Source of the DNA: Fratercula arctica
Taxonomy: Eukaryota; Chordata; Aves; Charadriiformes; Alcidae
Length of the DNA stretch: 64,000 nt
Direction of reading: 5' to 3'
NCBI GenBank assembly: GCA_947846985.1
Contig: CANTUZ010000002.1
Location: forward strand, 135,741,889-135,805,888
Of the stretch, positions 14,390 to 27,200 are shown piece by piece (position 1 is the first letter of the stretch; every line of letters begins with the position of its first letter). The notes beneath the pieces were generated by a model. That model ran no database searches. It was not told the DNA's origin and saw nothing but the letters and a program-made list of their open reading frames with translations. A program made the position numbers and the translations under genes.

Positions 14390-14477
14390 AGATTATCAAT
14401 ATATACACTAAAAATGTGTATTACACAAACTTAAGCAAATTCATACACTACAATGCACTTTTCCTTCTTTTCTAGAG

Positions 14478-14549
14478 AATAAATTCTTTGTGACATTTTG
14501 ATGGTTCAGGAATCAGACGTAAATATCTGTACAATATTTTAATAATAAA
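14478..14549 (+). terminator. LRRCC1: Poly(A) signals of LRRCC1
   Basis: Two canonical AATAAA hexamers lie at 14478-14483 and 14544-14549, 89 and 155 bases past the stop codon. The second is followed by a T/GT-rich stretch suited to a downstream element. Either gives a short 3' UTR. Which is used cannot be told from sequence. Confidence 0.65.
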
Positions 14550-14569
14550 TAGTTATTTATAACTTTTGG

Positions 14570-17380
14570 TTGTTTTTAACTATTTTGTCAAAATGGGTCA
14601 AAAAAGCATTTATATATAAAAAGCTTCATGTGTTTAATAAGAGAAAAGAAGGTAGAATCAAAGGCCCAAAGACAAGAGCTTGAAGGTTTCCTTCACTGAG
14701 GTAGAGATTCTTGCAATGAGAGATCCAAGAATTTACCTGAAAATGTTTAATCTGCCACTGTTGCTGAGGAATGCATGACTCCTGCAACTTTTGAGTGGCT
14801 TTTTTGGCAGCATAGTTTGGTTCTCTGCAGCAATAGGCTTCCTACAAGGCTTTTGAAAAATAAGAGATAATAAACTAACAGCTTCTTACCTAAGCTAATC
14901 GTAAGCTTTTATGTTAATATGATTGTTCTACTCCTTTCATGATGGAGACTTTACCATCTCCACTGCGCTCAGGCATTTCATGTGCTTGTTCTCAGAAGAT
15001 CCTAAACTGTCATTGTACTACACCGTACTCTGAAGGGTTTAATGCTGCGGTAGTAAGTAAAATGCTAAGTAGTAATATCAGTTATTTGTTGTTGCACCAG
15101 GTGGAGCTATTTCTTCCCACCTCGCAGTAGCTAAAGCAGAGTCCTGTTACTCCAGTGACAAGAGAAGCTGCAAAGCTGAATTTAATGTCGGGTTATTCAG
15201 AACACAGGCTTATGTACAGCACTATGGTGTAACTGTATATGTATTTCTGCACCCAGCAGCCCAATAAAAGCACCAGTGCTAGTAAAAAGCCCCTGGCCTT
15301 TGGCTAACTGTGCAAGGCTTCTTGGTCTTGTTACCAAGTTGTTATGAGAACTTGCTGTGTGAACCAGAGCTTGATACCAGCTGCCTCTTGTTACGAGGCG
15401 CAGCTTACGTGGGGGCTGTAGCAAAGGCCTTGAAAATACGGGCATGAGTTGAAAGCAGAGGCCACAGCACCAAAAACAACTCACTGATGGTCAGGGACTG
15501 GTCTTTGACAAAGCACAACCTTGAGAGCTGGGAACAGGCTGCTTTTGTTTTAAGAAAGGAAGCAGCAGTGAAGCAAAATAACGAACCAGGCACCTGCAGT
15601 AACGTTATCTGAGGGTGGAGGTGGAGGGCTGGGAATGGTTTAGAGATTCCACGGTCTTATAAAAGGGTAAGATCCCAAACCTGTGGGAGAGCGTGGAGAG
15701 CGGACACTTGCTCCAGCTCTGCCTCACCGTGTCCAGAGTTCCTGCACCTGGCCCCTGAGGACCAGAGACATCAGCGGTAACGAGGAGGCATCTGCTCCCT
15801 GGTGCCATGTACTCCCAGCTAAGGGGGGAGAGAGCTGGTAAGCACTGACTGCTTCAAATCACGGCTAACAGTTGATAGTATGTAAAAATTAGTACCTAGT
15901 GGTAATGGTTAGCAAGGTGTAATCCAATTAGCACAATTAAATTAATGAATGTCAGTCTAAGAAATTTTGCTGTAAAGTTTAAAATTAGTCTAATTTATTG
16001 GTCTACAAGCAGCCCAGTAATTTCTTGATTCCCTGATACAAATTAACAATGTTACCTAAATGCAGAAGAAAATGACTTCTCATTTTTACCTCCTGCTCTA
16101 CCCGCTCCTGCTTTTTCAGAAGCCATGTGAGGTGAGGAAATACCTGGGAAGCTATTCTATAGCATTTACACAGCTGTCACTTGGGCAGAAAGGCTGCAGC
16201 ACTTCAGAGTGATTTCTGTCATGCTTATTAAGTGTTTCCTTGGGCGCTTCTTTTTTCTTTGCTTATTATTTGACGAAGCTACCCCTTGGGGTGAAGTAAC
16301 TGAATACCTGGAATGCATCAGGAAGGTGAGAGAACTTAACTCTTACCCTGATTCAATTTATTAATATTGGCTCAGTGTTTTTCCTCCAAAATTTTCATTC
16401 TGAAACTCTTTTCTGATTTTATCATAGGGACTTGTTACTGGGTTTTACCGTAAATTCTTTTCATTCCTTGCTCTTGGCTCAGAAATCTGTACTACAGTAC
16501 TTGGGTACATACACGTTAGTAGTGTTTCAACTGTTGGTTTTTCTTGCAGCTAATTCTACCTTTGGCATCACTTCCCTCTTTATGCTTGTATGGCTTCCTT
16601 AGAACTTTTTAGTAGATACTTAAATGATGGGAAACGGCCTCAAAATTTTAAAATAATAAAAATGTGGTGTAGGTGAAAGCTGTGCCAGATTTACCTACTC
16701 ACAAGAAAAAAAAATTCAGCCCGAGATTACTGAAAGATGTAAGATAACTGAATGCATAAAATAAGAATCTAAACAAAGTGTGAACTCTGATCTTGTTGGA
16801 TACAAGTCATATTTGTTCTCTTGCATTAATTATAACAACTTAAAACCGATTCTGTTATTAGATTCTGCTTTGTTTTCATTTCCAGACAAGATAATGGATC
16901 TATTTAAATCAATATTGAACGTATAGTCAGTTAGGAAACTCCCCTGTTACCCGAGACCAGGAGGAATGTGATTGAAGGACCAGAGGGAGTGCATACCTGT
17001 TTGCTGCTATATATACAGATATTGCCCTGAACGTGCTATGTCTAAAAAAGGTACAGCTCCTGTGAGGCACAGCACATTTGGTGCGACGTCCCTCCATAAC
17101 GTGCTCCACTGCCTCGTGTGGTGGGGCATCTGAGGCTCTTTTCCCAACAGCATTTCTTTCTTGAAGTGCATCTCTTCACTTCTTACGCTGCGTGGACTTT
17201 GAAGCTTCTCTACTTTTATCTGAGGGAAGAGGCATACCTGGGTGACGGTTAAGGCCGAGCCTGCTTGGACACCAGTGCAAGGGACGGGGTAAGCACCCCA
17301 AACTCAGCGCCTCTCGCTGGAACATCAGCGCGTCCCGTGCCCCGCCTCAGAAGAGGCGAGAACACAGTTTATCGTTAATC
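14570..17380. other. LRRCC1-E2F5 intergenic region
   Basis: About 2.8 kb between the LRRCC1 poly(A) signals and the E2F5 CpG island. No exon with supporting splice sites or recognisable protein was found. A moderately GC-rich segment at about 15200-15840 contains a TATA-like box (see that entry). The rest is AT-rich with short chance open frames. Confidence 0.6.
15658..15664 (+). promoter_or_regulatory. TATA-like box in intergenic GC-rich segment
   Basis: TATAAAA followed by GGG sits in a locally GC-rich stretch (about 15600-15840) with no associated open reading frame. It could be the core of an unannotated non-coding promoter, part of a degraded solo LTR, or chance. No flanking terminal repeats were recognised. 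Confidence 0.25.
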
Positions 17381-17920
17381 TGACTGGTTTTGCACCAAAT
17401 GCAAACGGTGAAGCGGGCGGCGGGGAGCCGCTGCGCGGGGGCGAGGCAGGGTCGCGGGGTCCCCTCCCGAGGCGGGCTCCAGGCCTGCGCCGACCGCCCT
17501 GGGGACGCCGGAGCGACAGCCCGGCCGCGCCCCTGCCAGCCGTGCGTAACTCCTCTCCCGCGGGGCTGCCGGCGGGAGGCCGCCGGGCCGGGGAGGGCCG
17601 GACCCGCCACCTGTCCCCCGGCGGCCGCCCCGCGGGGCGGGCCCGGCGCGCTCCCCACCGGTAGCCCCTCGCCCCCCGCCGCCCAAACATGCCGGTCTCC
17701 GAGCAACGGCGGCGTCACTTCCTGCGGCGCCGCCCCTCCCGCCGCAGCCCTGGGCCCCGGGGCTGCGTTCTGGGCTCGGGCCGTTGCGCGGCGGTCGCCA
17801 CACGTGGCGCGGCGGGGCGGCCCCGCTGGCGGCATGGCCGCGGCGGCCGAGGCGGTGGGCGGCGGCGGCGGCGGCGGGAGCAGCCGCCATGAGAAGAGCC
17901 TGGGGCTGCTGACCACCAAG

Positions 17921-17964
<44 letters not shown>

Positions 17965-18180
17965 CAAAGCGGTGCGAGGGCGGGGCGGGGCGGGGCGGCG
18001 GCGGCGGCGCCATGGCGGTGGCCTGACCGCCGCTGAGGGGGGGCACGGAGCCCGCGGCACCCCCGGGGCCTCGCCGGCACCTACGGCCCCGCCGCGGGGC
18101 CCAGCCGCCCGCTCCTTCCCCGGCCGCTGCCCGGGGATGGCTGACAGCCGCCGCGGACGGCTAAAATACGCGTTCCGGCT
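17380..18180 (+). promoter_or_regulatory. E2F5: CpG-island promoter of E2F5
   Basis: A very GC-rich, CpG-dense block surrounds E2F5 exon 1 between AT-rich flanks. There is no TATA box near the start codon. Visible candidate sites are an ETS-type core CACTTCCTG at 17716-17724 and an E-box CACGTG at 17801-17806, both upstream of the ATG at 17834. This fits a broad, housekeeping-type promoter. The transcription start itself cannot be placed. Confidence 0.8.
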
Positions 18181-18255
18181 CTTTTTTTTAAGAGTTTAAA
18201 ATGGTTACCGGGCATAAAATGTATCTCACTGGGGTTTGGTTTGGTTTTGGTTTGG

Positions 18256-18287
<32 letters not shown>

Positions 18288-21200
18288 CCCTATTTATTTT
18301 TTACTCTCCTGCGCCGCCTCAGCTCACGGGCCGTTGTTTAAAAATGTTTCTCACCCGTCGCCCCTCGATACCCTTTCAGCGAAGGGAAAACGATGTTGGA
18401 AAACACACCGTCGCCTTTTTAGTACCTTATATATGTAATCGAAAAGATGCTTAATTGGTAGGGCGGGCGGCGAATGGTCCTCACCCGCTTCTGCAGCCTG
18501 CGAGCCCTGAAGGCGTTGGGGCTTCCCCGGTGAAGCCCTGGGACCAGCCCGCCCTGGGACCAGCCCACCTTGGGCCAGGTCTTCGTGCCGCCGGGTCGCC
18601 CTGTCACAGGAGGGACCCTTGACACGGTGTCCCACGTTCCCTGGAGCATCCTGCCCCGCCGCCCAAGGGGCCAGGGCTCTGCTTGGCTGTCGGCGTGTGC
18701 GGCAAATTGAGGCAAAAAAGTATATTTTGCCTGGTTGGTTCAGGTCCTCTGCGAGGTGCCGAGGAGTTAAGGAAAGTGCAGTAAGAGACTGGCTTGGCCC
18801 TTTGGTTATTTGAAGTCCTTTCTGGTAAACTGACCTTATTTGTTGATTATTCTTATTAGTGGGCTCCAGGAGGTGACTGGTGTTCTGCAAGCTTTTTTTT
18901 TTTTTGTGTGTGTATCCCTGTTCAGAGAGCAAGCACGTCAGTGATGTTACTGTGGCTAGTGAAACTTCAGGGGGAACTGGGAGGGACACTGATAGGTTTT
19001 ATATTCCTCTTTTAGTTGTGCTGTGGTCTCGACAAGCTGATTAACTTCTCAGTATTTAACTGCCTCTTTCTTTAGTAGAACAGAATTAATCTGTCCACAT
19101 CTCGGAGATTGTTGTGCAGCTTACTTTCTTACCTGTCTTGTGCCGCGAGGTGTTCCAGGTCAGTTTGAGAAGCAAAACAGAGTCAATTTGTAAGACATCA
19201 GGCCAAAAAGCTTAGCTTAAAGAGCAGAAGGGGATGGATTTGAACAATAAAGTTGGGCTTTGTAGAGGGATGGGATGATGTTTCTCATTCCCTTTTGTGA
19301 GGAAGGTATCCCCTCAGAGGAATGGAAGGGTTGATAGCCAGGGAAAAGTAAGTGGGCATTTGCAACAAGTCATAGACATTTCTGCATTTCTGCTCAACAC
19401 CTTTATTGGAGACTGGTTTCTGAATTTCAGGATACTGTTTGTTGGAAGCAAATACTAACTGAAGTAGAGTAAATCATTGGTACTTTCATAAACAGTGAGT
19501 CAGAACATACATTTCTGTAACCAGTATTTCTCACAAATAAGCCACATATCTAAGGAAAAATGAAAACCAGCATGTGCATTATGTCGATGTGCTCAGGGAA
19601 CTGAAGAATCAGGACAGTCTTGAAACGGAACAGAGCGTTCCAAGAAATGATTCATGTGGTGAACATCTTCAGATGTCTCCCTGCTGGCAGGTATTGACCA
19701 TCTGATGTCGTGCTGCTGATGAGTATTTCTGTAGCAAAACCAAGCAGTGCACCATGAAGAAAATACCATTTGGAAACGTTACGCGTACTTCTGGCTTTGT
19801 GATTTAGCAATTGAGGGTGAAAAGCTGTTCTATAGGACATCTGGTGATTTTTTGATACATCTGTAATTATAGTCAAATGGTCTGTAAGAGGATACTTTGG
19901 GACATGTGTGCTGACCTATCATGAAGCAGTAGTGATGCATCATCCTACGTGTGGACGCTGTTCCTCACTTTAGGAGCAGGGAGCCCCGTGAGGTCTGTAT
20001 GATGAACTGTATTTGGAAATGTTTTAGTGCTGGATGCTTCTCTGCTAACATCTGACGGCTCGTGAGAGTGGAAGTGAGGATTTTCTTTGCTTGGAATTTG
20101 ACTTCTGCAGTGCTTACTTTAAAATCAAACAGCTATTCTCCAATAATTGTGTAACTGTCCCTGAAAAACCCTATGCAAACAAATATAGTTAAGGAAATAA
20201 GCTTAAAACATTAAGGGGTGAGATGGAAGGGAAAGAAAACAAAGTTCCTATATGCAGCAACCGATGAATTGCAGAGAAGAGAGAAAAGGAGCAAGATGAG
20301 TGAATAAGAGATAAGCCACCTGAAATTACTCCCAAAACATCATGTATTCTTTCTCTTCAGTAGCATACAGTTGCTTGATTTCCGAAATGGGCTTGTTTTT
20401 TAGCAGAATGCTATCCCTGTTATATTCAAGGTTAAGTAGTGTTTCTGATCATCAGTGCAAAACATCATGTACTCTAAAATCTACTTGTTTGCTACTACTT
20501 GTAGAAAGGTATTGATCAGGAACAAATAACAACTGCCTTACACTTGCCTTATTCCACAGAGGAAGAAAAAGCCTATCTATTAAATTTTACATTCCCTTAA
20601 CCTTTATGCGTGCAGTGGTATTCAGTACTTCTACATACAGGTTGCCAAACACAGCGTTCGGTTTAAAACTCCCACCAAAATGTTGACAGTCCTCTTGGGG
20701 AGAAGAAGATGTCATCTGTTATGGGGACAGGCTGGAAGATGCAGGACCTCTTTCCTTTGACACGTGGAGAGCAGGCAGGTATTGCTGGCCCTTCTGCTTT
20801 GCTAAGCTTCTCAGTAATGACTCTGCGGTGGTGCTCTAGCAAATTCCTCTGCTCTTCAGTGCTACTGCAGGGAATGTGCAGCTGATAATTCCCACTGCCT
20901 TTTGTCAGCTCCCAGGGAGCAAAGAAGTTGTGTGAAAATGCACCCAAACTCTCGATTATCCTTTTTCTGGTTGTTTGGGTTTTTGGGGGGTTTTTTGTTT
21001 TTTTTTTTTTAAATTTCTGGGCAGGGTTTTGAGTGTGTGTGTGTGTGCCTGCCTGCAACTGAAACTGTGCTGAACAGCATGTTTTCTATATTCCAGAAGT
21101 TGCACAATCTGAATGCACACAGAACTGAAGCACTACGCTTAGACAGGTTCTAAACTGGAAGAAAAATATCTATGAGACACTCATATAGTGCTTGTCTTGC

Positions 21201-24200
21201 ATACACATGTATTCAAAGTATGAGGAGATACTAGAAGGAGTGAATAGAGTGCAGCAGCTTTACATTAAAAAAATTTATGAAGGAGCTACAAATACAAATG
21301 ATTCAGAGGAAGAAATGTGGAAGTTACGTCCAAACATCTTACCAGGGCCATTGCTGTAGATGTCCCTTTCTTGTGCTGCCCAGATCTGCTTCAACAGTTT
21401 GACATAGGCTGAGAAATGATGAGTTTTACAAGCGTTTTTGATGACAGGAGATTTGTTTAAAAGTCTCATGAGGCTCTTTTAATTACTGAAGTCATTAGTG
21501 CAGGATTTGTGTGGAGGAACTGAATGCCTGAACTTAATTTCTGAGCCCTGTGCCTACCAGAAAGTGTTACACTGGTGGCTGCTGGAGAGTTGGGGAGGAA
21601 TTTTTCAATTGGTGTTCAAAATATCTGTGAAACACCCTGTGAAATTTTGAGACGATAATTAGGTAATAAGACCAGCACCAGAAAGTTAGTGAATGTCTGG
21701 ATTAAACTTTCCAGACAGGCCCCAGTTTGAGTTCATTGTTGTAATTTTTATTGTAAGTAGTTGGACTTTGTAGCTATGATTGAAGTACATACAGTGCTAG
21801 TCAAGCCAAATGCATATGTAACTGTGTCCTTCATTTTTTCAGTCCCTAACCTGGGGTTCTGGCACCCTTTTTGCAGCAGCAGTGAATCTCCACTGCTGGT
21901 GTTGGTGGGAGCTCTGCTTTGGGCATATGAAATGCAGTAGAACTTAGAGTACTGACACCACTCCAACTTTGAAACATCTGAAATCAGGCACTCAGTGATT
22001 TTTTTTTTAGTCTTGAACTTTGGTTGAAAATGCATTAAGATTAGTAAATTTTTTATATATTTCACAGACAGGCATTTTGGAAAAATCTCATGAGGTAATG
22101 AAATCTGTCTCCAGAGCAGTTTCTTCATCATTCAAACGATGAGCAGTAGACTAAGTCCTAGGTCCGTGTCTTGAGCAGTGGGAAAAAAGCAGAAACTAAC
22201 TGATTAGAATGGCAGCCGATTAAGTGTGTGCTGTCCGTTCCTTGCACTGAATAACGTATAGAGCTTGTAGAAATTGTGCCTCTGAAGACGGTGAGATATG
22301 CGGGGTGTTGATTAAACATTGCACAGGCGGCATCAATTTTGTCAGTTCCTAAATTTTGAAGGCTTCTCTTGCAATCTCTGTAAGCAGTGTGTATGCACGC
22401 AGCAGAAATAGCAGGTTGAGACATCAGGTGTATACCTGCTGATACAAGTGATGAAAGAGCCTGTTTCCTTGGAGAGAACTAAAGCGTGTGCTTTATATGT
22501 ATTTGTATGTATTTTGTTTTATTAGATAGGAAAAGATTTTAACAGACTGTTACAGAAGACCATACAAAAGATAAATGTTGGTAACAGTATCAGTAGAAAC
22601 ACTGTTTAGTAGGTACATCACTGTCAAGGAGAAAGAGCAGTGTTTATACTTCATGGCTGTGAGAGTATTTTTTTAAATCTCCATTCTTTCATTTTTTCCT
22701 TTAATTTTACTTCACTAGCAAAACATTCACCAGTGTGAATTGGACTACTAAGCCTTAGTAATTAACTTCTTAATAGGAAAGTGTGATTTCTTTGGAAGAC
22801 TAGCGAGTTTGTTTATGCTTCAGAAAATACTGTAAAAGGACTTCTATGGACTTTGCTAAAAAATTGATTTGGTTTTCCTTCCTGTTTGTGGTTGTCTCAG
22901 GTTGTACCCTTCATATAGGCTACTTTGTTATGCATTAGTTCAAATTTGGGATGCAGAAGTCTTTGCTGGCTATCCCTCTCTTTATTTTTCTTCCTTTTTT
23001 TTTTTTTTTGATTTATTTTATTTTAATCAGTTGAACACATACAATCCCTTGTAATCATTGTATATGAGTGTCCTGAGTAGTTACAGCGTCAGACTCCTCT
23101 TTGCTTTCTCTGCTTTTTGCTAGTATTTTTGAACTTGAGCCGCCTTACAGCATCAAAGAAATGAGGCTGTGGAAGGCATGACTAGCTCAAGTTTGCTTAT
23201 TTTATCTTAAGTCTTTGCATCAGGTGCATAAAAGTCACCGTGGTGGGAGTTACGGCATGAAGCAGGCTGTTTCCTCGGCCTGACACTCTGCTTTGCTTTG
23301 AGTGACGAGCTGTGACAGCACTCAGACACAGGGCCTAGCTAGCTGTAAGGTAAAAGTGACAGCGGCGAGCATCCCTATGAGCCGTACCAGGGTCCCGGTG
23401 GCTGTGAAATGGCTCTTGCTACTCGGCGTGACAGACTGAGCGAGCCCAGGGGCGCTGCGAGGTGGGTTCGCACAGTGAAACCTTAGAGGACGATGCTGGC
23501 TTGAAGTATCGCAGCTCTCCTTCCGCCGCTCTGTGAAATTACAGCCCTGTCGCTTCCTATCCCGGCACAGTTTAATCCATACACAGACTGCAATACCTCG
23601 AGTGTCAGCAGAAGGGATGATAAACTTAATGTCGTTGGCTTCAGAGGCTTGTTCCACCACTGCAGGGTGTTGCTGTCTGCCTTCCCTACTTTTTCCCTAC
23701 CTTCTAAAAAGAGCATTGCAAGCTCCTCCGTGCGGTTGAATAGCGGATGCTCCAAATACCGAACACGGTCTTTGCAACACATGTGGATTCTCCTCTCCCA
23801 CAAGGGTAGGCCTGCTGGCCTTCAGAGAGGAGGCTCCTCTCAGCACACTTTGTAGCGCTACATGCAGGTGCTGAGCTTTTTGAATTCATGATTCTGGCTC
23901 TTCAAGAGCCGAACCTTCTCCCTTCAGCGTGACATTATTTGGTGTTTTTCCAAGGGAATGGCTTAACTGTGTTTTGCCCTCAAGATGCAGGTTGCTGATA
24001 CTCCTTGTTCTTCTCTTGACAGGCTGCCGATACTCTTGCTGTGAGGCAGAAGAGGAGGATCTATGATATCACCAATGTTTTGGAGGGGATTGATCTCATC
24101 GAGAAGAAGTCAAAAAACAGCATTCAGTGGAAGTAAGCCTTGTTAATTCTGCAAATTTTGACGTGATCGAGAGCAAAAAAATTGCCTCTTTCCAGTTCTT

Positions 24201-27200
24201 CTGACTAGATATGACGCTGTAATGTTACGCTCATCAGTGAGCAATGTGACATTTTACACAGTAAATCACAGGTTTACGCAGAATCACAGTAAAGTTGCAA
24301 ATGAACTTTATCTGCCTTCCCTTTAACTTGCGTCTTTGATACATAAAATCAGGTTTAAAGCCTACAGGAGAGAAACTCAGAAAACTTGTACTGCTACTTT
24401 ATAGCGCTTGTAGTTGAAAAATTTACTCTAGCTGAATCTGGGAAGGGCACTGGGACACAGTCTCTCCACCTACCTACCCTCGCATGGTCCATGCCTATTT
24501 TCTCTTGGGTCGCTGAAAGTGGAAGCTCAAGCTGAAAGTTAGAGGGGGAGGAGAAAGGGCCTGCAAAGGAGCTCCAATGAAGAAAAAGCTACATTCCAAA
24601 AGAAAATAGGTAAAGGATAATTCTAAATTTGATTTGAAGTTAAGAATTTTCATTTTTCTGTTAAAACACTGCTGGGAGGGTAAACACTCATTTCCTTCGT
24701 GTTGAATATTGGTAGATTTTCAAAACGTTGAAAGTAGTCTTAAGAAATTAACTTCATGTGTTTGTGTCAGATTTTCACTACTTGTGTTTTCATGAACCCG
24801 TTATGCCTTTTTAAGAGGAGTAGGTGCTGGCTGCAATACAAAGGAAGTCATAGACAGGCTGAGGTATCTGGAAGCTGAAATTGAAGATCTAGAGCTAAAA
24901 GAAAAGGAATTGGATCAGCAGAAACTGTGGCTTCAGCAAAGTATCAAGAACGTCATGGATGATTCTACAAACCACCAATATCCTTTTAAATGAATTGTGT
25001 GCATCTTGGAACTAGAATTAAAGCAACAGTTAAGTGTAGGTAATGGGTAAAGCACAATGTAGTCCATTTTATACAGAAGCAAGGAAAGGCAAGTATTTTT
25101 TTTCTGGTTTTGGTTCAAAAAGAAAGAAAATGTAGATCTTATTTACGTTACTTTTTAACCTCTGTGACTGTATGATTGTTAACCTGAAAATAATTTAGCA
25201 CGTACATATATATATGGCAGTCATTTTTAAGTCCGTGGTATAATCCTGATATCTTATTTTAAGTTAATTGTATTACTTCCCAGCACTTAAATTTATACTG
25301 TCTCAGCAGCACTTTACAAGAGTCTTTTTTTGTGTTGCTTCCTTCTCGTGAAAAAAATTAACTGTCACCCACAGGATAAATTGAGTTGACGGTGTCCTGA
25401 AGCTTGTCGGGTTTGGAACTGGAAAAATATCCTGTGTGTAAATACTCCATGAGCAGAGAGTTCCTGCTACATTACTTGTAACCATGTGTTTAGCTGGCTT
25501 GCAAGATATTGAGCAAAATAGATACCTGAGATTCGGAGCAGAAAAGCGCCCTTCTTATCTGTAGTACCAATGATAAGTACTTAAAAATTGCCTGCAGTTG
25601 CTCTACAGAAACTTCCTGTAAAATGGATTTTGTAGAAAGGACACTGAAGTTAGACATTAGGAGAAGCTTTCCCTTGGGAGAGCTAGCACTGGAACTGACC
25701 CCCCAGGGAGGTGGTGGAATATCCATCACTGCAGGTTTTCCAGAAGAGGGGCAGCAAATGTCTGTCTGGAATGTCTTAACAGTTGATCCTACCTTGAGGC
25801 AGGGGAATGGGATGGCAGATGAACTCTCAAGTCCCCTCTGGCAGTATTTTTGTGTGACTCTAGGAAGTTCTGATAACAAACTTGAATTCTATAGTGTCAA
25901 GTTAGTGAGGTAAATAGTATTCTTCAAAACAAGATTTTACATGTTCTCCTTTTTTAGAATAATCTCTTCTCATTCAAGCTGTGCAACTTCTTTCTTTTTG
26001 TATTTTCTTCACAGAAATAGGTATTTTTTGTTCTTTAAAAGACAGAACTCTGCTATTTTTAACTAGCCATTCTGAAAGCCAAAAATCATGCCTTGATTAC
26101 ACCTCTGAGTAACAGCAATAAGTTTATAGTTTAGGATCAGTTTGGACAAGCTTCTTTTAAAGGGCAACAAATACCAGTTTCATGTTGCTTTAAGAAAAAC
26201 GTTCCTTGACATAAGTTACGTTTTCATATGTCACCCATGAAGATATCTGCAACTGCTTCAATGGTAAGTTGCTGCTAGGCTGTATTTCTTAAAGTGAGGG
26301 ATTTTCTGATCTTCCTCTTGAAAACTAACTTGCTAACTAACCTGCTTTTTCCCCGTAAGTATTTTGAATTAAGAAGTATTCAGTAGTGATCAGTAGTAAG
26401 TAGATGTCTCTCATGATGTTCATGACTAGCAAGTTCTGGCATTTTCTAGTGTTAGTCACAGATTGTACGGAACAGAAGCTCAGCTGTTTGCTGAGTACTG
26501 TTTTTGGATGTCTCTCTGTATTCATCCTTAGCAGCAGCTCGCCTCAGGCTGTTAATGGAACCAGGGACAGGGCATGTTGGTCCAACCCACCAGAAAGACC
26601 CAGCAGGTCCAAATTTCCTGAAATTTTCTGATGGCAGCCGCAGAGGGAGCTCCTCATGGTGCTGTATAAATGGGGCCAGCTAAAGTTCGAAGGTGGGGCA
26701 TTGGTACTAAATCAAAAGGATTCCTTCTGTACAGGAGGCTTGAAGAAATTGCCAAGAATTGCTGGCAGAAGTTACTTCCCTTGATATCCTTTCCTGATCC
26801 TGGGGCGCCCAAGGGAAGTGGCTGGCTCAAAACCATCTCTTCTTTGCCACAAGGGAGGTTGTGTTTGTTTTTGAATAAAAGTGCAAAATTAGACAACTAC
26901 TGCAGAGTTTAGAAAACAGGAGCTGTTACTAAAGTGAGACATTACAAAATGTGGAAACAGCTAGTATGCCAGTCACATAGTACTGCATCTAAGTGTCTCT
27001 TAGGAGGTAGAGAAAGAAAAGCATTATTCCAAGTTACGGACAAAGGGGAAATGACGTGCAGGTAGCTGAGTGACCTGCAGTGTTCAGCAGGTTGTGCCAG
27101 TGCTGTTGATGTAATTGTGATCTCCTGACTTTAACCAATACGTTTTAGTGCACATAATCCACAGGTGAGTTTGATAGTTGGCTGTAACATCCCAGTTGTA

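Larger units (their letters stand above)
17972..24022 (+). other. E2F5: E2F5 intron 1
   Basis: A 6-kb GT-AG intron. The CpG island tails off by about 18180. Next come a GGTTT-rich stretch and a 23-base poly-T at 18265-18287. A (GT)n run lies at 21033-21047 and further T-rich tracts at about 22995-23009. A GC-rich block at 23240-23930 is described separately. No alternative exon with convincing splice sites was found. Confidence 0.75.

Noticed and set aside
17347..18060. Long minus-strand frames (up to 237 codons) in the E2F5 CpG island
   Set aside because: Pro/Arg/Ala-rich translations typical of stop-poor GC-rich DNA. They run antisense to E2F5 exon 1 with no conserved motif.
25623..25913. 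96-codon frame in the E2F5 AT-AC intron
   Set aside because: It coincides with a divergent CR1 fragment and has no splice sites linking it to E2F5 exons.
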